A stretch of DNA of 64,000 nt from Amycolatopsis iheyensis (GTDB taxonomy: Bacteria; Actinomycetota; Actinomycetes; Mycobacteriales; Pseudonocardiaceae): positions 1 through 64,000 of the forward strand of contig NZ_JAMXQV010000035.1 of NCBI RefSeq assembly GCF_024703995.1, given 5' to 3'. Both the position numbers and the translations under genes were made by a program. This document shows, in pieces, positions 42,193 to 50,476 of the stretch. The notes under the pieces are model-generated. The model was not told the DNA's origin. It ran no database searches and worked only from the letters and a program-made list of their open reading frames with translations. Numbering within the stretch: position 1 is the first letter of the stretch; the number at the start of each line of letters is the position of its first letter.

Positions 42193-43182
42193 GTGCCCGC
42201 ACCTGCCGCCGTGTTGACCGGCCTCGGTTCGTGGTTGCCGACGAAAGTCCTGGACAACCACGAAATCGCCGCCCGGCTCGACACCTCGGACGAGTGGATC
42301 CGGACCCGCACCGGGATCCGCGAGCGTCGTGTCGCCGGGCCCGGGGAGTCCACTGTGGACCTTGCCGTCGAGGCCGGCCGCGAAGCGCTCGGCGGCGGCT
42401 CCGCCGACATCGTCGTCCTCGCCACCTCCACGCCCGACCAGCCCTGCCCGGCCAGCGCGCCGCAGGTCGCGGCCCGGCTCGGGCTCGGCACGGCCCCGGC
42501 GTTCGACGTCAACGCCGTCTGCAGCGGGTTCGTCTACGCGCTGGCCACCGGCGCCGGGTTCATCGCGGGCGGCCTCGCCGAGCGCGTGCTCGTGATCGGC
42601 GCCGACACCTTCACCACGCTCATCGACCCCGACGACCGCACCACCGTGCCGATCTTCGGCGACGGCGCGGGCGCGGTCCTGCTGCGTGCGGGCGAGGCCG
42701 GCGAGCCGGGCGCGCTCGGGCCGTTCGACCTGCACAGCGAGGGCGACAACGCCGAGCTGCTGTGGGTCGAGGCCGGTGGCGCGCGGCGGCGGCTGTCCGA
42801 CCAGCCGAGCGACCGCTTCCTCGCGATGCAGGGCACCGCGGTGTTCCGCCACGCCTGCGCGCGGATGGCCGAGTCGTCGCGGACGGTGCTGGAGCGCGCG
42901 GGCTGGATGGTCGGCGACGTCGACCGGTTCGTCGGGCACCAGGCGAACATCCGCATCCTCCAGGCGACGGCGAAGCAGCTCGGCATGCCGGCCGACGCCG
43001 TGGTCGCCAACATCGACCGGGTCGGCAACACGAGCGCGGCCTCGATCCCGCTCGCCCTGGCCGACGCCCGCGCCGACGGCACCCTCGCCCCCGGTCACCG
43101 CGTGCTGCTCAGCGCGTTCGGCGCGGGCCTGACCTGGGGCTCGACCGTGCTGCGCTGGCCGGACCTGGGTCAGCTGTCCTGA
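42193..43182 (+). CDS. Beta-ketoacyl-ACP synthase III (FabH-like)
   Basis: 329 residues from GTG 42193, preceded by GGGGAGG. Full thiolase-fold triad: Cys in DVNAVCSGFVYAL, His in VGHQANIRILQ, Asn in VGNTSAASIPLAL. The entry GLGSWLPTKVLDNHEIAARL and GIRERRVAGPGEST are KAS III features. It is alone, without an ACP or other fatty acid genes, so it may be a stand-alone KAS III that primes a special acyl chain rather than the housekeeping enzyme. Confidence 0.9.
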   Translation: MPAPAAVLTGLGSWLPTKVLDNHEIAARLDTSDEWIRTRTGIRERRVAGPGESTVDLAVEAGREALGGGSADIVVLATSTPDQPCPASAPQVAARLGLGTAPAFDVNAVCSGFVYALATGAGFIAGGLAERVLVIGADTFTTLIDPDDRTTVPIFGDGAGAVLLRAGEAGEPGALGPFDLHSEGDNAELLWVEAGGARRRLSDQPSDRFLAMQGTAVFRHACARMAESSRTVLERAGWMVGDVDRFVGHQANIRILQATAKQLGMPADAVVANIDRVGNTSAASIPLALADARADGTLAPGHRVLLSAFGAGLTWGSTVLRWPDLGQLS

Positions 43183-44669
43183 GGTTTCGGGCCGGCCGTC
43201 CAGGTCGGCGTCGCCTCCTGACGGCCGCGCAGCTCCAGCTCGCCGTGCTTCTCCCAGTAAGCCGCTTCGCTCGGCAGCGCCGCCGAGACGACGGCGTCGC
43301 TGGCGAGGATGCGTGACGGCACGGCCTTGGCGAGCTCGGTGAGCCGCGCGGCCTCGTTGACGGCGTCGCCGATCACGGTGTACTCGAGGCGGCTGCTGCT
43401 GCCGAGCTGCCCGGCGAACACCGGGCCGCTCGAGACGCCGATGCCCAGGTCGAGCTCGCCGGTCTCGGCGACGGCGTCGCGGATCGCGCGGGCCGCGGCG
43501 AGCGCGGCGGTCGGCGCGTCGGCCAGCCGCGTCGGCGCGCCGAAGATGCACAACGCGGCGTCGCCCTGGAACTTGTTGACCAGCCCGCCGCGGGCGCTCA
43601 CCGCCGAGACGACCGCCGCGAACAGCCGGTTCAGCTTCCCGACCAGCTCCTCCGGCGGGGTGCGGTAGGCCAGCGCGGTCGAGTCGACGACGTCGACGAA
43701 CAACGCCGTCACCTCGCGGACGTCACCGGAGAGGGAAGCGCCGTACTCGAGCGCGTGCCGGGCGACGTCGGCGCCGACGTGCCGGCCGAAGAGGTCCCGC
43801 ATCCGCGCCTGTTCGCGCAGGCCCGAGGCGAGCTGGTTGACCGACGTCTGGAGCAGGCCGATCTCGCTGGAGTCGTCGACGTCGACCGTGACGTTGTTGT
43901 CGCCGCGCGCGATCCGGTCGAGGGCCACGCGCAGCCGGTGCAGTGGCGCGGCGACCGCCCTGGCCAGCAGCGCGGTGCCGATGGCGCCGACGCCGAGCCC
44001 GATCACCGACAGCATGATCAGGCTCGCGGTGTGGTTGCCGGAGCCGAGGTCCGGCGGGGTCGCGATGAGCAGCACCCCGACGAACGGGACGCCGCTGGCC
44101 AGCGCCCAGGTGACGACCAGCCGGGTGAGCACGGTGACGGGCAGCGAGCCGCGTGGCGGCAGGATCCCCAGCGCGATGGTCATCACCGGCCGCGCCACCC
44201 ACTCGGCGGCGAGGTAGGTGAGCCCGACGGTGGTGAGCCCGCCGAGCCCGATCACCGTCGCCATGCCGACGGCGTCGTCCGCGGAGCCGAGCGCCCCGGC
44301 GAGCGCGCTGAGCACGGCGGTCCCGATCAGCCAGAGCGTCCCGCTGACCACGGCCATGTCGACGGGCAGCCGCAGCGCCCGCTTGGCCTCGCTCTCCGAC
44401 GGCGGCCGGCCGAGCACGAACCAGATCGCGGTGCGCCGCTGCAGGAAGGCGGTCCAGGCGGTGCCGACGAGCAGCGAGACGGCGACGATCCCGGCGGCGG
44501 TCAGCCCGAGCACCCAGCCGCGGTCGCCGACGTCGTTCGGCAGGCCTTGCAGCAGGAGAAGGAGCGCGACGACGCCGGAGCCGGCCACACTGGACCCGAC
44601 GCCCAGCCCGGCGAAGCCCAGGCTGGTGCGCAACACCACGCGGAAGTTCTTCACGGCGATCTTGCGCAC
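43170..44669 (-). CDS. Membrane-bound class III adenylate cyclase with HAMP domain
   Basis: About 499 residues. Six hydrophobic segments (for example GVVALLLLLQG, GWVLGLTAAGIVAVSLLVGT) are followed by a HAMP linker (ARAVAAPLHRLRVALDRIARGD) and a C-terminal cyclase domain. Metal-binding Asp residues are in ALFVDVVDSTAL and KFQGDAALCIFGAP, and the transition-state region is YTVIGDAVNEAARL. The plan matches the Rv1318c-Rv1320c/Rv3645 group that makes cAMP. The start is uncertain; GTG 44669 (VRKIAVKNFRVV) is my choice. The 3' ends overlap with the FabH-like gene by 13 bases. Confidence 0.88.
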   Translation of the reverse strand: MRKIAVKNFRVVLRTSLGFAGLGVGSSVAGSGVVALLLLLQGLPNDVGDRGWVLGLTAAGIVAVSLLVGTAWTAFLQRRTAIWFVLGRPPSESEAKRALRLPVDMAVVSGTLWLIGTAVLSALAGALGSADDAVGMATVIGLGGLTTVGLTYLAAEWVARPVMTIALGILPPRGSLPVTVLTRLVVTWALASGVPFVGVLLIATPPDLGSGNHTASLIMLSVIGLGVGAIGTALLARAVAAPLHRLRVALDRIARGDNNVTVDVDDSSEIGLLQTSVNQLASGLREQARMRDLFGRHVGADVARHALEYGASLSGDVREVTALFVDVVDSTALAYRTPPEELVGKLNRLFAAVVSAVSARGGLVNKFQGDAALCIFGAPTRLADAPTAALAAARAIRDAVAETGELDLGIGVSSGPVFAGQLGSSSRLEYTVIGDAVNEAARLTELAKAVPSRILASDAVVSAALPSEAAYWEKHGELELRGRQEATPTWTAGPKPQDS

Positions 44670-44733
44670 GGCGTCGATCGTACGGCCGAAAATGCGTGGC
44701 CACCCCCGGTGGCCGGTGGTTACCGTGCGGATC

Positions 44734-45231
44734 ATGGACCCACTCGGCCAAGACGAGATCCGGGCGTCGTTCGTCAACTGCACCCGCGGTGAGGCCAAGG
44801 GCGTGACGCTGCCCGCTCGGCCCGAGGAAATCCCGTGGGCGAAGCGGGAGTTCCTCGGCTGGCGTGACCCGAAGGCGCCCGGGCGCGCCTACCTCGTGCT
44901 GCCGTTCGGCGGTGAGGTGATCGGGCTCGCCCTGCGGGCCGCTCCCGCGCCGAAGTCGCGGCTGCGCAGCAACATCTGCGGCTTCTGCACGACGACCCAC
45001 GGCCTGGCCGACGTCACGCTGTTCTCCGGCAAGCGCGCCGGGAAGCTCGGCCGCGAGGGCAACACGCTGGGCATCTACGCGTGCGGCAACCTCGGCTGCT
45101 GCCAGTACGTGCGCGGCGAGCTGAAGTCCGACGTGCCCCAGCCGTTCGAGACGCTCACGCTCGAGGAGCGCCTCGCGCGGCTGGAGGAGAAGCTGCACAA
45201 GTTCGTCGCGCGGGTGCTGGAGTCCCGCTAG
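44734..45231 (+). CDS. FBP-domain zinc-finger protein (EF-G-binding, FusB-like C-terminus)
   Basis: 165 residues. The four zinc Cys are in NICGFCTTTH and YACGNLGCCQYV. The FBP (fibronectin-binding/EF-G-binding) domain takes up most of the chain, as in actinobacterial proteins related to FusB/FusC, which release EF-G stalled by fusidic acid. Sequence context around the zinc (CGFCTTTHGLADVTLFSGKR) fits that family. Whether it gives fusidic acid tolerance here cannot be told. Its end overlaps the convergent methyltransferase by four bases. Confidence 0.82.
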   Translation: MDPLGQDEIRASFVNCTRGEAKGVTLPARPEEIPWAKREFLGWRDPKAPGRAYLVLPFGGEVIGLALRAAPAPKSRLRSNICGFCTTTHGLADVTLFSGKRAGKLGREGNTLGIYACGNLGCCQYVRGELKSDVPQPFETLTLEERLARLEEKLHKFVARVLESR

Positions 45232-46040
45232 AAGCGGTACCGGACGATGTGCGCCATCCGCGCCAGCGGCGGGAAGTACTTGAGCGTCCGCAGCTGGAAC
45301 CGGGTGAAGGGCCGCAGCCGCGCCATGACGTCCGGCGTGGACCAGTGCGCGGCGTCCAAAGAGGACATCAGGTCGAGGCCGTAGCGCTCCAGCTCGCGCG
45401 GGTCGTCGATGCCCCAGTGCAGGGTCGCTTTCGCGCGGCGCACCGGCGTGTTGAGCTTCTGCGCCTTGATGCCGAGCCGGCTGAAGACGTCGCAGATCAG
45501 CTCGCCGGACGGGAACTTCGCGACCAGGCGGCGCACCAGCTCGGTGCCGTTCTCCGGGGTCAGGTACATCGTCAGGCCCTCGGCGACGATCAGCGCCGGC
45601 CGGTCGGACGGGACCTGGTCGAGCCAGTCGAAGTCGGTCACCGACGTGCCGATGTTCGTGTGGTTCGGCGCGGCCGCGTAGAGCTTTTCGCGCAGCTCGA
45701 CGACCTCGGGGTAGTCGACGTCGTACCAGTGGACGGTCTCCGGCGGGGCGAGGCGCTGGAAGCGCGTGTCCATGCCACAGCCGAGGTGCAGCACGACCGC
45801 GTCCGGGTGCTGCCGCAGGTAGTCGGCGGCCCAGCCGTCGATCGGCTTGGCGCGCAGGACGACGGAGGCGGCGGAGTCGCGCGTGATGCCGAGCTTGGCG
45901 AAGTCGTAGTCGATCTGCCGGACGGCCTCGTCCGCGGCGTGGTCGCCCAGCACCGGGTCGGCTTCGCGGCTGTCGAGGGCCCGGCCGTAGAGGGTGGCCA
46001 GCATCGTGGCCTTCTCCTCGGTGAAGTGGACCTTCTCCAT
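45228..46040 (-). CDS. SAM-dependent methyltransferase of the LCM (Ppm1/Tcmp) family
   Basis: 270 residues. The N-terminus has LDSREADPVLGDHAADE, then the SAM loop VVLHLGCGMDTRF, the acidic tip WYDVDYPEVVELR and LIVAEGLTMYL. These are hallmarks of the leucine carboxyl methyltransferase-like group, which in actinomycetes includes O-methyltransferases of secondary and lipid metabolism. The GntR gene lies just upstream with a palindrome between them (46056-46073), so the methyltransferase is probably under its control. Substrate unknown. Confidence 0.87.
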   Translation of the reverse strand: MEKVHFTEEKATMLATLYGRALDSREADPVLGDHAADEAVRQIDYDFAKLGITRDSAASVVLRAKPIDGWAADYLRQHPDAVVLHLGCGMDTRFQRLAPPETVHWYDVDYPEVVELREKLYAAAPNHTNIGTSVTDFDWLDQVPSDRPALIVAEGLTMYLTPENGTELVRRLVAKFPSGELICDVFSRLGIKAQKLNTPVRRAKATLHWGIDDPRELERYGLDLMSSLDAAHWSTPDVMARLRPFTRFQLRTLKYFPPLARMAHIVRYRF

Positions 46041-46055
46041 CACAACCCCCAGAAG

Positions 46056-46073
46056 TTTCACAATGTTGTGAAA
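46056..46073. promoter_or_regulatory. Probable GntR/FadR operator
   Basis: TTTCACAATGTTGTGAAA has perfect 8-bp arms with a 2-bp spacer. It lies 16 bases upstream of the methyltransferase ATG and three bases past the stop of a FadR-subfamily GntR gene, where binding would block transcription or read-through. Confidence 0.6.
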
Positions 46074-46076
46074 AGT

Positions 46077-46766
46077 CTAGCGCGATTCGGGGTGCGCGGC
46101 GAAGTCGTGCGCGTAGGTCTTGGCGTCGACCAGGTGCTTGAGGGTCAGCTCGCGCGCCGCGGCCGGGTCGGCCCGGCGGATGGCGTCGAGGATGGCGCGG
46201 TGGTCGTCGACGGCCTTGCGGATCTGCCCGGGCAGCCGCAGCGCGGCCCGGCGCTCCTCGCCGACCAGGGCGAGCACGGACCGCAGCAGCCCGGAGACGT
46301 CGTCGTTGCCGGCGTTCTGGGCGATCACCCGGTGGAACTCGGCGTCGGTGGCGATGACACGCAGCATGTCGCCGTCCTCGGCGGCCTGGGCCATCTCGGC
46401 GACGTTGTCCTCGAGCCGGCTGACGGTCTTGGCCGTCGCGTGCCGGGCGAGCCGGTCGGCCAGCGTCGGCTCGACGGTCGCCCGCAGGTCGAACAGCTTC
46501 TCGACGAGCTGGTCGTGCTCGGTGAACCAGGTGCGCAGCGGCTGTTCCTGCTGCTCACGGACGTAGGTGCCGGAGCCGGCGCGGATCTGGACGTACCCGA
46601 TGGAGTCGAGCACGCGCAGCGCCTGCCGCAGCGACCCGCGGCTGATGCCGAGGTCTTCGCACAGGGTCCGTTCGGCGGGCAGCCGGGAGCCCGGCGGCAG
46701 CTCGCCGGAGTCGATCAGCGACCGCAGCCGGTCGACGGTCGCGCTCCAGACCTGCTCGGTGTCCAC
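46077..46766 (-). CDS. GntR-family regulator (FadR subfamily, FCD domain)
   Basis: 229 residues. The winged HTH is PPGSRLPAERTLCEDLGISR then GSLRQALRVLDSIGYVQIRA with GSGTYV in the wing. The FCD domain follows, with metal-site residues Asp and His (ATDAEFHRVIAQNAGN, KAVDDHRAIL, LTLKHLVDA). These proteins sense carboxylates such as pyruvate or lactate. It probably regulates the methyltransferase behind it. Confidence 0.92.
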   Translation of the reverse strand: MDTEQVWSATVDRLRSLIDSGELPPGSRLPAERTLCEDLGISRGSLRQALRVLDSIGYVQIRAGSGTYVREQQEQPLRTWFTEHDQLVEKLFDLRATVEPTLADRLARHATAKTVSRLEDNVAEMAQAAEDGDMLRVIATDAEFHRVIAQNAGNDDVSGLLRSVLALVGEERRAALRLPGQIRKAVDDHRAILDAIRRADPAAARELTLKHLVDAKTYAHDFAAHPESR

Positions 46767-46820
46767 GGCCCCATCCTGTCAGCTCGCGAAACTGTCGGTG
46801 GTCACTGTCATGATCACGGC

Positions 46821-47432
46821 ATGGACATCCTGGGGGCGTGGGTGCGGGGCTGGGCGGTGTCGCGGGCGGCGCCACCGCCGGTTCCCGAAGGCGATGGTTA
46901 CCGGGTCGACGTCGGCCTGCCCGGGCACCGGGTGCGCTACCTGCTGCGGTCGCCGGCCACGGTGGCCGAGCGGGCGCGGACGGTGGCCCGGCCGGGCACG
47001 TGGCTGAAGACGTGCGGCTCGCGTTCGGCAGTGGAGGCGGCCTTGACGGCGGAGTGGGAGGTGAGGGACACGGAGTACTTGATGTCCTTCGACGGCGCTC
47101 TTCCGGCGGCCGAGGTCCCGGCGCCGTACGCGGTTTCGGTGACCGGCACGGGGCCGGTGTGGAGTGTGGCGGTGACGTCCGGCGCATCGCCCGCGGCGCG
47201 CGGCTGGGTCGCGGTGGATTCGGGCGTGGCGGTGTTCGACCGGATCGAAACCGAGCCCGCGCACCGGCGTCGCGGCCTCGGCCGGGTGGTGATGCACCGG
47301 CTGGCCGTGGCGGCGGGAGCACGCTCGTCGGTCCTGCTGGCGTCGGCGGCCGGGCGCGAGCTGTACGGCGCGCTCGGCTGGCGGGTGGTGTCCGAAGTGG
47401 TGCCGGCGCACGTCCCGGAAGGAGCGGCATGA
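46821..47432 (+). CDS. GNAT-family N-acetyltransferase
   Basis: 203 residues. The acetyl-CoA site is at about 145-165 (IETEPAHRRRGLGRVVMHRL with R-R-R-G-L-G), followed by GRELYGALGWRVVSE. The N-terminal 90 residues are poorly conserved and may select the acceptor. Stop overlaps the VOC gene start, so the pair is co-translated. Confidence 0.85.
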   Translation: MDILGAWVRGWAVSRAAPPPVPEGDGYRVDVGLPGHRVRYLLRSPATVAERARTVARPGTWLKTCGSRSAVEAALTAEWEVRDTEYLMSFDGALPAAEVPAPYAVSVTGTGPVWSVAVTSGASPAARGWVAVDSGVAVFDRIETEPAHRRRGLGRVVMHRLAVAAGARSSVLLASAAGRELYGALGWRVVSEVVPAHVPEGAA

Positions 47433-47782
47433 CCGCACGGTTCAAGGACCTGGCGCTGGACGCGAACGACCACCAGGCCCTGGCGGACTGGTGGTGCCGG
47501 GCGCTGGGTTACGTCCGCCGCGACTCGCTCACCGGCGACTCGCGCCCGGAGAGCTGGCCGGTCCCGATCGCCGACCCGGCGGAAACCGGCCCGCTGATCT
47601 GGCTCAACCCCGTGCCCGAAGCGAAATCGGCCAAGAACCGCCTGCACTGGGACGTCTTCGGCGACCCGGCGGAGCTGCTGGCCCTGGGCGCGACGCTGGT
47701 CCGCGAGCCGGGCGACGACATCGAATGGACGGTGCTGGCGGACCCGGAAGGCAACGAGTTCTGCGTCTTCACCCCGCGCTGA
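47429..47782 (+). CDS. VOC-superfamily glyoxalase-like protein
   Basis: 117 residues with one VOC half-module pair: FKDLALDANDHQALADWWCR, LHWDVFGDP and ADPEGNEFCVF. The WW and DPEGNEFC features are typical of the glyoxalase-like family of small dimeric proteins that bind antibiotics or act as uncharacterised lyases. The first metal ligand is not obvious. Coupled to the GNAT gene by ATGA. Confidence 0.82.
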   Translation: MTARFKDLALDANDHQALADWWCRALGYVRRDSLTGDSRPESWPVPIADPAETGPLIWLNPVPEAKSAKNRLHWDVFGDPAELLALGATLVREPGDDIEWTVLADPEGNEFCVFTPR

Positions 47783-47862
47783 GGTGTCTGGCCCGCCACA
47801 TCTGCGCCCCTCCGCTTCGCGGCCCCCGGCGAAGATGCTTAGGCTCCGCACGTGAGTGCTAA

Positions 47863-48636
47863 ATGACGTGGTGGCACGCGGTGATCGTCCTGGTCGCCGG
47901 GATCTGGGCGGGGACCATCAACGCCGTCGTCGGGTCGGGGACGCTCGTGACGTTCCCCGTCCTGGTCGCGCTGGGCTACTCGCCCGTGACCGCGACGACG
48001 TCGAACGCCATCGGCCTGGCGCCCGGCACCGTCAGCGGCGCCTGGGGGTACCGGCACGAGCTCACGGGCTACTGGCGGCAGACCGCGCAGTTCGCCGTCG
48101 CGTCGTTCCTCGGCGCGATCGGCGGCACCATCCTGCTGCTCTCGCTGCCGAAGGACGCCTTCGAGGCCGTTGTCCCGGTGCTCGTCGGGCTCGCCGTGAT
48201 CCTCGTGATCGTGCAGCCGCGCGTCTCCAAGTGGGTCGCGAAGCGCCGCGAAGAAAACGGCGAAGAGCACAAAGCCGGGCCGCTGCTGATGTTCTTCATC
48301 TTCCTCATCGGCATCTACGGCGGGTACTTCACCGCCGCGCAGGGTGTGATGCTGATGGCCGTGATGGGGATGCTGCTGTCCGAGCCGCTGCAGAAGCTCA
48401 ACGGCGTCAAGAACACCCTCGCCGCCGTGGTCAACATCGTCGCCGGCGTGATCTACGCGTTCGTCGCGCCGATCAGCTGGCCCGTCGTGCTCTGGCTGGC
48501 CATCGGCTCCACCGCCGGCGGCTTCCTCGGCGCGAAGATCGGCCGGAAGCTGCCGCCGGCGGTGTTGCGCGGCGTGATCGTGGTCATCGGCGTCGCCGCC
48601 GTGATCCAGCTGGTGGTCAAGCAGTTCAGCGACTGA
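47863..48636 (+). CDS. TauE/SafE-family sulfite/sulfonate exporter-like membrane protein
   Basis: 257 residues, eight or so hydrophobic segments in two halves. The N-terminal repeat has GTINAVVGSGTLVTFPVLVA and ATTSNAIGLAPGTVSGAWGY; the second half has GIYGGYFTAAQGVMLMAVMG and LNGVKNTLAAVVNIVAGVIY. These match TauE/SafE proteins that export organosulfur or other anions. It is not next to sulfur genes, so the substrate is open. Ends overlap with the HisC-like gene by 11 bases. Confidence 0.9.
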   Translation: MTWWHAVIVLVAGIWAGTINAVVGSGTLVTFPVLVALGYSPVTATTSNAIGLAPGTVSGAWGYRHELTGYWRQTAQFAVASFLGAIGGTILLLSLPKDAFEAVVPVLVGLAVILVIVQPRVSKWVAKRREENGEEHKAGPLLMFFIFLIGIYGGYFTAAQGVMLMAVMGMLLSEPLQKLNGVKNTLAAVVNIVAGVIYAFVAPISWPVVLWLAIGSTAGGFLGAKIGRKLPPAVLRGVIVVIGVAAVIQLVVKQFSD

Positions 48637-49681
48637 AGTCGCGCGCCGCGGCCAGGAAGAGGTCGTTCTCCTCGCGGGTCCCGATGGTCACGCGCACGCC
48701 GTCGCCGGCGAACGGCCGCACGATCAGCTTGCGGTCCAGCGCGTGCTCGGCGAACGGCACCGCCTGCGCACCCAGCGGCAGCCAGACGAAGTTCGCCTGC
48801 GTCTCGGGCACCTGGTAACCCGCCTCGAGCAGCGCGTTCCGCACCCGCTCGCGCTCGACGACGATCTCCTGGCACCGCTCGAGCAGCTCGCCGGCCGCGT
48901 CGAGGGACGCCAGCGCGGCGACCTGGGCCAGCATGTTCACCGAGAACGCCACGTACACCTGCCGCAGCGCGTCCGCGATCGCTTCGGGCGCGACCGCGTA
49001 ACCCACGCGAAGCCCGGCGAGGCCGTACGCCTTCGAGAACGTGCGGAGCACCATGACGTTCGAGCGCGTGCGGGTGTACTCGACGCCGTCGGGCACCTCG
49101 GCGTCGGTGACGAACTCTTTGTACGCCTCGTCGAGCACGACCAGCACGCGCGCGGGGACGGCGTCCAGGAACCGCTCCAGCTCGGCGCGGCGGATCGCCG
49201 TGCCGGTCGGGTTGTTCGGGTTGCAGACGAAGACCACGCGCGTGCGGTCGGTGATCGCCGCGAGCATCGCGTCGAGGTCGAGCTCCTGGCCCTCGGTGAT
49301 CGGGACCTTCACCGACACGGCGTTCGCGACCTGCGTGACGATCGGGTACGCCTCGAACGAGCGCCAGCCGAAGATGACCTCGTCGCCGGGCGCGCAGACC
49401 GCCTGGATCGTCTGCTGGCACAGCGACACCGAGCCGCAGCCGATCGCGACGTGCGCGAGCGGCACGTCCAGGTCACGGGCCAGCCGCTCGCGCAGCACCT
49501 GCGAACCGGTGTCCGGGTAGCGGTTGATGCCGGCCGCGGCCTCGGCGATGGCCCGCGTGACGCTCGGCAGCGCGCCGCCGGGCACCTCGTTGCTCGCCAG
49601 CTTGATCGCGCCTTCGATCGTCCGGCCGGGGACGTATTTCGGCAACGATTCGAGATCGGCACGCGGGGACACGGACGACAT
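48626..49681 (-). CDS. Histidinol-phosphate / aromatic aminotransferase (HisC2/Pat type)
   Basis: 351 residues. PLP features: LASNEVPGG, VFVCNPNNPTG, VVLDEAYKEF, the Schiff-base Lys in RTFSKAYGLAGLRVGY, and the phosphate Arg in RPFAGDGVRVTIGT. In actinobacteria a second HisC-like enzyme (Rv3772 in M. tuberculosis, not far from Rv3777-Rv3783) acts on phenylpyruvate and imidazole acetol phosphate. Absence of other his genes here fits the second, aromatic-type enzyme. ATG 49681 follows AGGAG. Confidence 0.87.
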   Translation of the reverse strand: MSSVSPRADLESLPKYVPGRTIEGAIKLASNEVPGGALPSVTRAIAEAAAGINRYPDTGSQVLRERLARDLDVPLAHVAIGCGSVSLCQQTIQAVCAPGDEVIFGWRSFEAYPIVTQVANAVSVKVPITEGQELDLDAMLAAITDRTRVVFVCNPNNPTGTAIRRAELERFLDAVPARVLVVLDEAYKEFVTDAEVPDGVEYTRTRSNVMVLRTFSKAYGLAGLRVGYAVAPEAIADALRQVYVAFSVNMLAQVAALASLDAAGELLERCQEIVVERERVRNALLEAGYQVPETQANFVWLPLGAQAVPFAEHALDRKLIVRPFAGDGVRVTIGTREENDLFLAAARDFSR

Positions 49682-49827
49682 CTTCGGCGCTCCTGGAAAT
49701 CGACGGGACGATCCCGTCACCGTATCTTTTCCGCCCGCCGCCCCGCGAGTCCCTTCAGACGGTCGGTGCGGTGGCCACCTGCTTAACTGGGTTCCTCCCG
49801 TTCACCTCGAAGTGATTGAGTGACGCA

Positions 49828-50457
49828 ATGACGTCGACCAGCACCGTGGACTACCAGCGCACCGACGGCCGCACCCTGCGGCTGACCTTTTCGGCGCCCG
49901 ACGGCGCGCTACGCGGCGGTTTGGTGGTGCTGCACGAGGCCGACGGGGTCACCGACGGGGTGAAGATGCTGCTCGCCAGCCTCGCCCTCGAGGGCTGGCT
50001 GACCGTCACCCCGCACCTCGAAAACGCCGAGCTGACGCAGCAGGACCTGCTCGACGCGACGGACGTCACACTCGCTTGGCTCGTCGAGCGCGGTGTCCAG
50101 GGTGACCTCCTCGGCGTGATGGGCTTCGACCTGGGCGGCACCGCGGCTCTCGTCGTCGCTTCGCACCGCCGGCTGGGCGCCGCGGTGAGCGTCGGCGGGC
50201 AGCAGACCGCGGAGCTGCCCGCGCTGGTCGAGATCGCCGGGAAGCTCACCAGCCCGTGGCTCGGCATGTACGGCGACGCGGGCGACGAGGCGGGTGGCGC
50301 CGAGGTCGAGCGGCTGCGCGACGCGGCGGCGTCGGCGAAGGTCGCCACGAACGTTGTCCACTACCCGGGCGCGAACCACCGCTTCGACGCCGATCCCGGC
50401 GCGGCCGCCGAGGCGTGGCAGCGCACCCTGAACTGGTTCGACGCGCACCTGCGCTAG
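49828..50457 (+). CDS. Dienelactone hydrolase-family protein with altered nucleophile
   Basis: 209 residues of the DLH alpha/beta hydrolase fold: GGLVVLHEADGVTDGV for the oxyanion strand, GVMGFDLGGTAALV at the nucleophile elbow, Asp in GMYGDAGDE and His in PGANHRFD. The Cys that usually fills the third place of GxCxGG is Asp here (GFDLGG), so normal DLH chemistry is doubtful. Start is ATG 49828; a TTG at 49816 is in frame. It sits 19 bp before the acetoacetyl-CoA synthetase gene and may share its transcript. Confidence 0.8.
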   Translation: MTSTSTVDYQRTDGRTLRLTFSAPDGALRGGLVVLHEADGVTDGVKMLLASLALEGWLTVTPHLENAELTQQDLLDATDVTLAWLVERGVQGDLLGVMGFDLGGTAALVVASHRRLGAAVSVGGQQTAELPALVEIAGKLTSPWLGMYGDAGDEAGGAEVERLRDAAASAKVATNVVHYPGANHRFDADPGAAAEAWQRTLNWFDAHLR

Positions 50458-50476
50458 GCGGGATTACAGTCGTGAG

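Noticed and set aside
42193..43182. Start of a polyketide or fatty-acid cluster
   Set aside because: No ACP, ketosynthase pair, thioesterase or tailoring genes accompany the FabH-like gene.
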